The translations under genes were made by a program, and so were the position numbers. DNA of 64,000 bases, from contig DF237023.1 in NCBI GenBank assembly GCA_000708835.1, forward strand, positions 1 through 64,000, given 5' to 3'. How positions within the stretch are numbered: the stretch's first letter is position 1; each line of letters begins with the position of its first letter. Below, piece by piece: positions 43,501 to 52,500 of the stretch. The notes under the pieces are model-generated. The model ran no database searches and was not told the DNA's origin. It saw nothing but the letters and a program-made list of their open reading frames with translations. This stretch comes from Klebsormidium nitens. Taxonomy: Eukaryota > Streptophyta > Klebsormidiophyceae > Klebsormidiales > Klebsormidiaceae.

Positions 43501-46500
43501 ATACTTTCTCTTTCAGCTTCTTTTCATGCGTGGAGCCTTTTCTTGTCGTTGCTTTCCTGACTTGCGCCTTTCTTTCTTAACGAAAGAGAAATAAAGAAAT
43601 ATGCTTCATATCGTTTTCAGAAAGTCAGAGCATGTTCTGCCAGATTTTGAATGAAGGCAGGGAAAGATCGACTGCACGTTTTGCAGAGGCCAACGATCCG
43701 ATCATTGCTGGAATCGAGAGTCGAAAGCCGACGCTCCGAAGTGCTGCGAAACGCCAGAACGAACCGGTGCTTACGTCAGCATGTTCTCGACGATGTCGCG
43801 CGCGTGCACGTCGATGGTGATGAGCGCCGCCAGGATCTTGCGCTCCAGCGACGCGAGCTTCCCGCGCACCAGCTCCGACAGCTGCTCCAGCTGCCGCACG
43901 CACTGCGCGCGGAACGCGCCCAGCGCGGCCGCGACGCCCGACGCGGCCGCGGCCGCGTCGTCGCCCGCGCCGGCCGCGAGGCACGCCTCGACGTCGCGGC
44001 ACCAGTAGATCTGGCTAACCATGAGCACCAACTGCGCGGCCTGCTGGAGGACCCACTGCTTGCGCTCCTTTTTGGGGTAGTCAAGGTAACCCGATTTCGC
44101 TAACTTGCGCAGCGACTGCACCATGTTCTGCTCGACGGCGGTCAGCCACTGCTCCACGTTGCCGCGCGCCTTCAGGTTCTTGCCCAGGTTAACCCGCTCG
44201 TTTTCGGAGCTAACCATGGCGAAGATGTCGATGGATTTTGGGTCATCGCCGAAGTCGAGCGAGCGGATTCCGTCGAAGCACTTGGACATGTGCGGCTGAA
44301 CGGCTTGCACGTTGCGCGTCTGCGCGAGGATCTCGAGAAGCTCGTCGTTGGAGAGGAAGTAGAAGCGGGGAAACGCCATGCGCTTGGTCTCCAGATAGTC
44401 CTCCAGGTTCTTTTGGATCTGCGAGGGAAAAAGGATGAGAAAGCAGGTAAGTTGTTGGCCTGTGCGCTTCCTATCTCTTTCGGAAAATCTGGAGCCTACT
44501 TTTGGATCCGGCGAACTCTAAGTTTCGCACGCATTCTTCTGAAGGGTGATCGCAAACACTCCTTTCTGAATCTTTTCCAACTACTTTCAGAAGCAAGATT
44601 CGAACTGATTAACAAGAAAATGGCGCTAGATGAGCGAGTCGTGCTGCAGCCACCCTTCTCTTGTTATCCTTGTTTTGCTATCTTTTTTTGCTTCAAAGGT
44701 CCTACTTATGACTTATCATTTATTGCCTACGTTTATAAGTTTTGTGTATCATCAACAAGGTTTTCCAGTCTTTTGAAGGAATCAAAATTGTTTCTCATTG
44801 AGTTCCCGCCCACCTTCTCGAGGCTCTCATTGCTCTTGGTGAAGATCTCTAGCCACCCCGGCGTCGTCCCTGCCTGTAGCGCGTTGGAGCGGTCCCGTGT
44901 CCGCCGCATGATCTCCTGCACCGCGGAGAAAATTGAGAGCGTGTCAAAAGTGGGCCAAAATCCTAGTGGAAAACGTTTTTATTCAGAAGAAGAGTGTTCC
45001 AAGTGTATACGCTCGCAGTGAAAGATTTCCGTGGTTCCGTTAAGACGATTCAAATACAATTCTGAGTATGTACTGCTCTGAGTATGATGCAGCTTATTGA
45101 ACGAGACGCATAGATTCATGAAGAAGTAAAGAACCGAACGTTTCAAAAAAAGCGAATTCCAGGCCTTTTCTCCTCTTCAAAGGATTAGAGCTTGAGCGAC
45201 TGACGCGTCGCCTAACCCTTTCTAAAAAACAAACCGTTTTCGACACAGCTCTAGGCACAGATAAAGCAGACCAAAAAGCTGGTTTCTGTGCGCGCGCGCT
45301 TTTTGAAACGGCTTCCTATGCGCACGCTCGCGCGCACCTTGAATTGCTTGTCGACGGAGGCAAAGGCCTTGGCCTCGTTGGGCAGCTGGCGCTGGATGTC
45401 GGGCGCGCTGAAGATAGACTCGAGGTACATCCAGTTCTTCTGGCACTCCAGCCACGCGTCCAGCACCTCCTGGAACAGCCGTAGAGCCTTCTCCAGCTTC
45501 TCCACCTGGCAGGGAAGAAACCCAAGTTTTATTAACTGGGGAACGTATTGAGGATGCTTTCTGGGTTCGTTTCAAGGCTTTTCTCGTAAATCAAAACCGA
45601 GCGCGGAGTCCATTTCGGTCGTCCAGCACCTTTTGGAACAGCCGCAGCGCCTTCTCCAGCTTCTCCACCTGCCGAACAGAGCAAACCCGGATGTGAGGAA
45701 TGAGTAGAAGATATGCCATTCACTTGGCAGTCTCTTTCTGGGTTCGAGCCCGGGGCCTAATCTCGTCGGTCAGCGCCTTCTCCAGCTTCTCCACCCGGCG
45801 AAGGGAGAAAGCCAGCTTTTTAGTATTAGAGAACGATTCTGAAATCCATTATGTATCCGGATTCGAGCCCGGGAGACTAGTCCCGTCGACGAGCATCTGG
45901 AATGTCTGCAACAGCTGCTTCAGTTTCTCTACCAAGGCACGTTAAATATGCAGCATTCAGACTGAGGGCTCCGGAGTTTTGAGAAGTTGAGGCTGTGACA
46001 TGGAGTCACGTTCTCTTCCCCCTCAAAAAGACTCAAGAACAAGGATCGAAGTTTCGTGTTGAGCAACTCTTTCAAAGGACAGGCCCTTCGTAAGCTTCAC
46101 ACAGCGCGAGAATGGGGAAACGGTACTCGCAAAATAGATGACTTGGCCCCAGATTCCACTTCGGTCCGAAGTGCCCGCGACGTAACGTGAAGCCGTGATG
46201 ACGCTCATGGTGACTCTAATTTAGTTCTGCAGACAACTCGCATTTTTATCTACAATAATCCGGTGTAATGTCCGCCAACCAAAGGGATGGGCGTTTAGCA
46301 TTCAAAACTTTACATCTTGTTTTTGTTGAAGACGGCATTCGGCTATAAACTACCTCAGTTCTGATGCCCGCGACGTAGCTTGACGCGCTTATGACGCCCT
46401 TGGTAAACTTGAGCTCTTCTCACGACCACTCGCATAACCACTCCCTATAACATGATGTGTTGTCAGCCAATCAAAAGAAGGGTTCTCGCAAAACCGTAAG

Positions 46501-49500
46501 TTCTTCGAAAGCCCTACCTCAGTTCTGATGCCGGCGACGTAGCGTGACGCGGTGATGACGCCCATGGTGACCATGGAATCTTCCAGCGCGGCGGTGACGT
46601 CCTCCACCCCCCCCAGGATAAACACGTCCTTGCTGTCCTTGTACGGCTTCACCGCGAACTCGACGTCCGCCCACTTTCCTTGCACCTTCTTCAGCAGCTC
46701 CTCCAAGGCTTGCTCCTGCGAAGGGGGGTGGAAATAGTGTTTCAAAATGGGGGGGTAAAAGTGCAGGACGAGAAGGGGGGAACACTACCCCTCCGCCGTC
46801 TTCAGCAGCTCCTTTAGCGCTTGCTCCTGCACAGGGGGGAGGAAATGGTAGTGAGATTTGTGTGGAGCATCGGATTTTGGGGAGGAGACGTGCAAGTATC
46901 AAAGAAGGGGACACTCCTAGACGTGATAAGCGGCATTTCCAGCTTTTGACCCTGCGCAAAGTGGGAGGAAAGTAAGAAACGGACAAGAATCCAGTGAGGG
47001 CATATAGGCTCTACTGCGCACAAAGGGTGCCTCCAATGTCTTCCCCACCTTTCCGTTGAAGCGATGACCGCTCTACAAACCAAACCACTGTTTCCATCAG
47101 GGAACGCCGAGATTTGTAAAAGTACCGAAAAATGCGCGGCTCGCCTCTCAAGCAAATACATAACCAAATTCTGCCCAAAATCCTCTCACTGCCCCACCGC
47201 CCCTCTTCAAACGTGCTAAAGCTTGGCACCAACTCAGAGCCGGTCTCATACCTGAGTGGCCTCTGTCGACACCGTGGCGATGACGTCCTTGTGTGACGTC
47301 ACGTGCATGTCGAGCAGCGCGCCCAGCGTGAGCTCCCCTTCGACGTCGATGGGCTGCCCCAGTTCCGCCTCGATCCGCTCCCAGTGCCGGTCCTTGAGGG
47401 CCTTGTTCCGCAGGTTGCTGATGACCGGGAGAATCAGCTTGTACTCCTCCACGCGGCGCTTTAGCTCGGGAACAAGCCTGCGGGTGGAAAACAAGGCCTC
47501 CTGAATTGGATATGCTTTGGGAACGGGGGGGGTTGGATACAAGGCCTACCTGGTCTCGGTTGTGCAGCGAAGATTCCTTAGCAGGACCTAAGGCGCTCGT
47601 TAGCGTGGGCATCTTGTACAAAAAGACCGTTCCAGGACCTGCCTGAAAGAAACAGTTTGCAGAGTCGAGAAACCTTCTTAGCGTGATCCGCGAAGCCTTT
47701 CGCAGAAGGGCAATTGTAGGTATGGTCAACGAGGCAGTCGCTGGAGTCTTCTGACTCTCAACACTATGCAATCATTTTTTCACTGACCGGTCTCTCCATT
47801 CAATCCGAGTTTCGACCCTGTTCTCAAGGATTACCGTTTTGTCTCGAAATTTGAAGTCGGGCTTGATCGTACCAATGTACCTTTCCCGGTTGACGAGAGC
47901 GAATGAAGTCCACTTAGGATCTCATAATCCCCAGAAGTTCAGGACTTTGCTGTCCAACTACCAAATTAAGCCACGTAGTGCGCGCGCGCTCACTTATTGG
48001 GCGGCAGCCCGCGCTCCAGCTTCATGACCTGCTTCACGTATTTCTGCACCATCTCCTCCAGGCCTGCCACGTCGATGCTCTGGAATGACGTGGCCGCCCA
48101 TCCATCCGTCAGATCCGCCCAGTCACGGCCGCCTTCCCACAGTAAGCGCTTCAGCTCCACTTCTTCTGCCGCCACTCGGATGTCGTCGAATTCGGACTCG
48201 GGGACCTACAATCAGGCAAACAGGCGGGATTTCTGGGTGCTTGAGTAACAGGTAAATTGCGTCCCGACCTAACAAACTGCTCCTTGATACTTTGACATTT
48301 TGCGGAAGTTCTGTTCGAAGGGTATGACGAGCTTTGATTTGATCTTATCTAGCTTCAGCAGAGCTCATTTCGCACTAGACATTTGACCCAATTCTTTACA
48401 AGGCCACCCTATTTCTTGGGATCTGAAAAAGCATTCTTGCTCGGCGAATTGCTTGACGTTACTCGATCCGCTTCGTATTGCAGGGGTTTCACAAGAAACT
48501 CCTTTAGCAGACTTGAACGAAAGGGATTCCTAGCGGGTGTTCCGGGCAGTCGCACCTGGAAGAGCTGCTGGTATTTCTTGATGTTCTTGGCCTTCTCCAG
48601 CTGAACGCCCACGTCTTCCACCAGCTTGCCCACCAAACCCAAGACGGTCTCCTGGTCCGCATCTGCAGAAAGGTGGAATCTTCGAACTTCAGGACTCCGC
48701 TATTTCGAGGGTATTTCAGAATTTTGGGCATGTCCGACAAGGAACTGCTTCATTCTGAGGGTCGAGTAATTGTCTACCATGTTTCGTCAGGGGTTCGAAG
48801 CGCCGCAAAGCTGCAGTGCGAGACGTAGATCTCAACAAAAATGGTGAGCTCTTGGAACTTCGTCTATAGAGCGTCTGCAAGTTGGAACACTATAAGATCG
48901 CGCTTCCATTCTGAAAAGGATTCCCTTCCTCTGATACTTCCTCTGATAGTGAAAACTGAATGTCGAAGACGTAGATGTAAAGATGCGTTCTTACTCTCAT
49001 CCAGCAGAATCTCGCTCTGCGCCTGCTGCCGGATGTCCGTCACGGCGACTTGCACGCCCTGGCTCTGCGCCTCCAGGTCGCTGCTGAAGCCCTTCACTTG
49101 GTCGTCTTTTCCAGCTTCCGCGACGTCGATCGCGTTTTTGAACGCGAGGAAGTCGGGGTTTAGGGTTTGGTATGCCGCGTGATCCATTTCGGGGACGGTT
49201 ATGTTTTCCTCCTCCATCAGTGTGTAGTGCCGGACGACTTCCGCGTAGCGGTCTTCGAACTCGTCGCGGCGCGCGAGCATGGTCTGCACAGGATAAGGGA
49301 CTGAGATCAGATTCCGAACCCTTCGAACAACTTAGCAAGAAGTATATCTGGTTGTTGACTTCATTCTGATTCTTAGGATATAACAGATTGTTAGGTATAG
49401 AGACGGATTGACTGCATCAAACACGAACGACGTGCCCGTCATGACGGGATCGGTACTTGATTCTGATTGGCTCCGGGCCCGCGGGCTGTTTTCGCACGGC

Positions 49501-52500
49501 GTTCTGATTCTATGAAAGGCACATCTTCGACCAAGACTTTGCACTTGGCAGAGCATGTGCTTTTTAAAAAGGTTTGGAAAACCGTCGGTCCCCGTCCAGA
49601 ACATGGAGGTCTCTACCACCTGTAAAACTAAAGTAGAACCTGTCACGAAAGGGGTTGAGAATAGATTAGAAAACCAGATCCTCTGCGCCCACCTGGAGGA
49701 ACCGGACGTGCTCCACAAACTCCTCCACCGTGCCCGGGTTAGCCGTTAACCGGGCGGTCGCATCGTGCACGTCAGAGATGAAATCCTGGTACTTTTGCGC
49801 GGCCAATTGGGGCAGAAGTGACGAGATCTTCTGCAGGCACTGCACCGGTCCTGGCAGGAGCGCGGTCTTGAGCTGCGCGCTGGAAATGCGCAAGATGCCC
49901 ACGTCGCGCGTTTCGGGCAGCGCGGTGATGTCCGCCTGCTGCGCGGTGAAGCGTGCGAGGTCGCCACGGAACGTGTCTAAGGTGCGCGCGCCGGAAAGGA
50001 CCTGCGACCAAGAGACGGCGGAAAATATTACGCGCAGAGTTGCGAGATGCGTAGACTTAGTCTCATCCTAGACTCGTCTCACGTTCCCGTCAATTTCTTT
50101 GCACTTATATTCTTTCTCTCGTCTTCTGCATTGAGACATCGCTTCGTTTCAGACACTTCAAACCTGGAAGCTTGAGTTTGAGAATCCCTTTTCAAGCGTT
50201 CCACGCTTGATGCCGCTTGCTCTTCAAAGTTTGCAAAGCTCGGGCCTTTGTTCCTCTCTCATGCATGCCTCACTGGGGCAACCTCATACAACTATCCACC
50301 GGACGGCTTGACTCGTTAACACAAGACTGTAACCTCCTTGCGCGCTATACATCGTCACCCAAAAGTGCGCGCCCTCACCTGCTCGCGCATCCCCTCGATC
50401 GTCACCGCGCGGTCCTCAATCGTCAGTTTCAGCAGCGGCAGGAAGCACGCCGCGAACGCCTCAGCCCCCCGGAACGCCTCCAGGAAGCGCTCGCGCACTT
50501 CTTCTATGAGCTCGCTGTGCAGTTCGTCCCCGACTAGCTCCGTGAGCGTCCCCGCTTCGGGGGGGTCGTGCCCTTCTTGCTCCACGAACTGCGCGAGGCG
50601 GCTGTGGTGCAGAACGCGCTCGACGCCCTCCAGGGTTTGGAGAAACCCTTGCAGGACGTCACCCACCTGACGGAGGAGAAGTAGGAAGATCAGACGAAAT
50701 CGCTCTGGGAGAATGTAATTCTTCGTTTTCAAAAAACGCGTCAATCGACAAGAAATGAGTGTTGTAGGAACTCTGAGTCGCTTTCAAAACCGGTCAAATT
50801 CCCTGTGTTTAAGGCACGTCAAAATTTCGAAGGGGCCGTCACAGGGCGGCCAGTTCACCCGTGTATCCAGCTTCAAGATTACTGAAGCAAGCAGTGACCA
50901 TTACGACCGTTCAGATCAGCCAGTAAGCGTTCCTTCTTCCAGAATTACATTGGGATCGTGTAAGCAAAGGTTTCGGTTGTGCGTAGACGGAAAGATGGTA
51001 TTCTGCAGGCAGCTTACCTTCGTTTGAAAAGCAATTTGCGACGGCTCGAAGACCAGCTGATCCTCATCCATAACCACCTCCACTCGGAACAGGGGCAAAG
51101 CCCCTGTCTTCTCCGCTCCCCCCCCCTCCGTTTCCCCACCATCCACCTGCATTTCCTCCCCCCCATTTGTAGACCCCTCCGAAACGCTCGAATCCTCGGA
51201 TCCCCTCACACGATCCGCCTCGTCGATAATTATCCTCGCCAGAATCTCCTGAATGCTCTCGATCAATAGCGCGTGCAGGCTGCCGCATAGCATATAGTCC
51301 GCCAGGCGAATGAAGTTCAATAGCTTCCGCTGCTCCGACCGCCGCGCGGCGGTGATAGCGTATGAGAAGCGCTCCCCGTCCGCCTCCTGCCCCGGGCGCT
51401 TCGTCTGCGCGGCCGCGCCGCCCAGTTTGCCCGTCTTGAGCGCTGCGGTAACGGTGCCCGCTCGAGCCGTTGCCGTGCGCGAGCGGGTATCGCCCGCGGC
51501 CGCGGCCGCGTCGGCGTCTCCCTTGCCGAAGAGCTTCTCGTCGAGAGCGTCGAGGGCGGATTGACAGGCCATGCAGACCGTCTCGAGAGCGCCCTCCGAA
51601 AACTGCGCGGCCAGAAGCGGGGCAATCGAGTGTCGTTGCGAGTATGAAAGTGAGACAATAGCTGTTGGGGTGCTTTAAGGATATGCGGACACGATACGGA
51701 CGTAAGGTTCGCCACGAAGTAACAGACGTAAACAGCGAGCAGAGATGTGCAGCCGCTGAGTATCTCGATATCGATCGCAAGCCAGAGACGTTTCGAAACG
51801 GAATCTGTGTCGGGAAAGAGGCTTCACTTCGTGTTCCACGCATCTTGGCGGCCCTCAAGGTGGGCGTGGCCATGCATGGACACCCCAAGGCCATCTAGGG
51901 TGGTGGGGGCCCAGATTGATCGAAGTTGCAATCTGGTCCGTCAAAACAAGACTCCGTTGCACGACGTGCGCATTTCCGGAGCCTTGAAGTCGGACGCCCA
52001 CTTTAATCAGCGCGATCGAGCCGCGTCCGGCCCGAGTCGGTCAGATACACGCAAAGATTGACAAATTTAATGAAATAAATTTTCAAATATGACCAGATTT
52101 CCAACAAACCGACCAAATCTCCTTATTCACCAGATGACTGGGCGAAACGAGTGGCTTGGAATCGGCGAAGCGCCCCTCACCTCTTTCAGGATCGCCCCGA
52201 TCTGCTCCTTCTTCTCGAGCTGGCTGGTGACGAAAAGCTCCAAAGTGTACAGCACGCCGTCCTCCACCTTGTGCATGCGCAGCGCGGAGACCTCGTGGCA
52301 CACCTGGCAGAGCGACACGTGGCAAGCTTTGGGATCTGCTGAAGCTTGCCAACATGCCGCCTCTTGAAGAAACGGAAGCGCGGGGATTTTCAGGAGGCTT
52401 CGCTAAAGAGAAGCCCGCTCAGAAAGGAAACGGGCCTGCTCTCGGTTTGTTTCATGGGACAATTCAAGATCATCGCTGAGAAAAGGTCTCGGCAAGGCAA

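Noticed and set aside
43651-44103. + strand frame of 150 codons rich in Arg/His/Leu
   Set aside because: Antisense of the Ala-rich dynein linker exon 16. Composition explains it.
45730-45760. tRNA-like GGGTTCGAGCCCGGGG
   Set aside because: It is part of the exon 14 junction copies, pairs poorly and recurs only with them.
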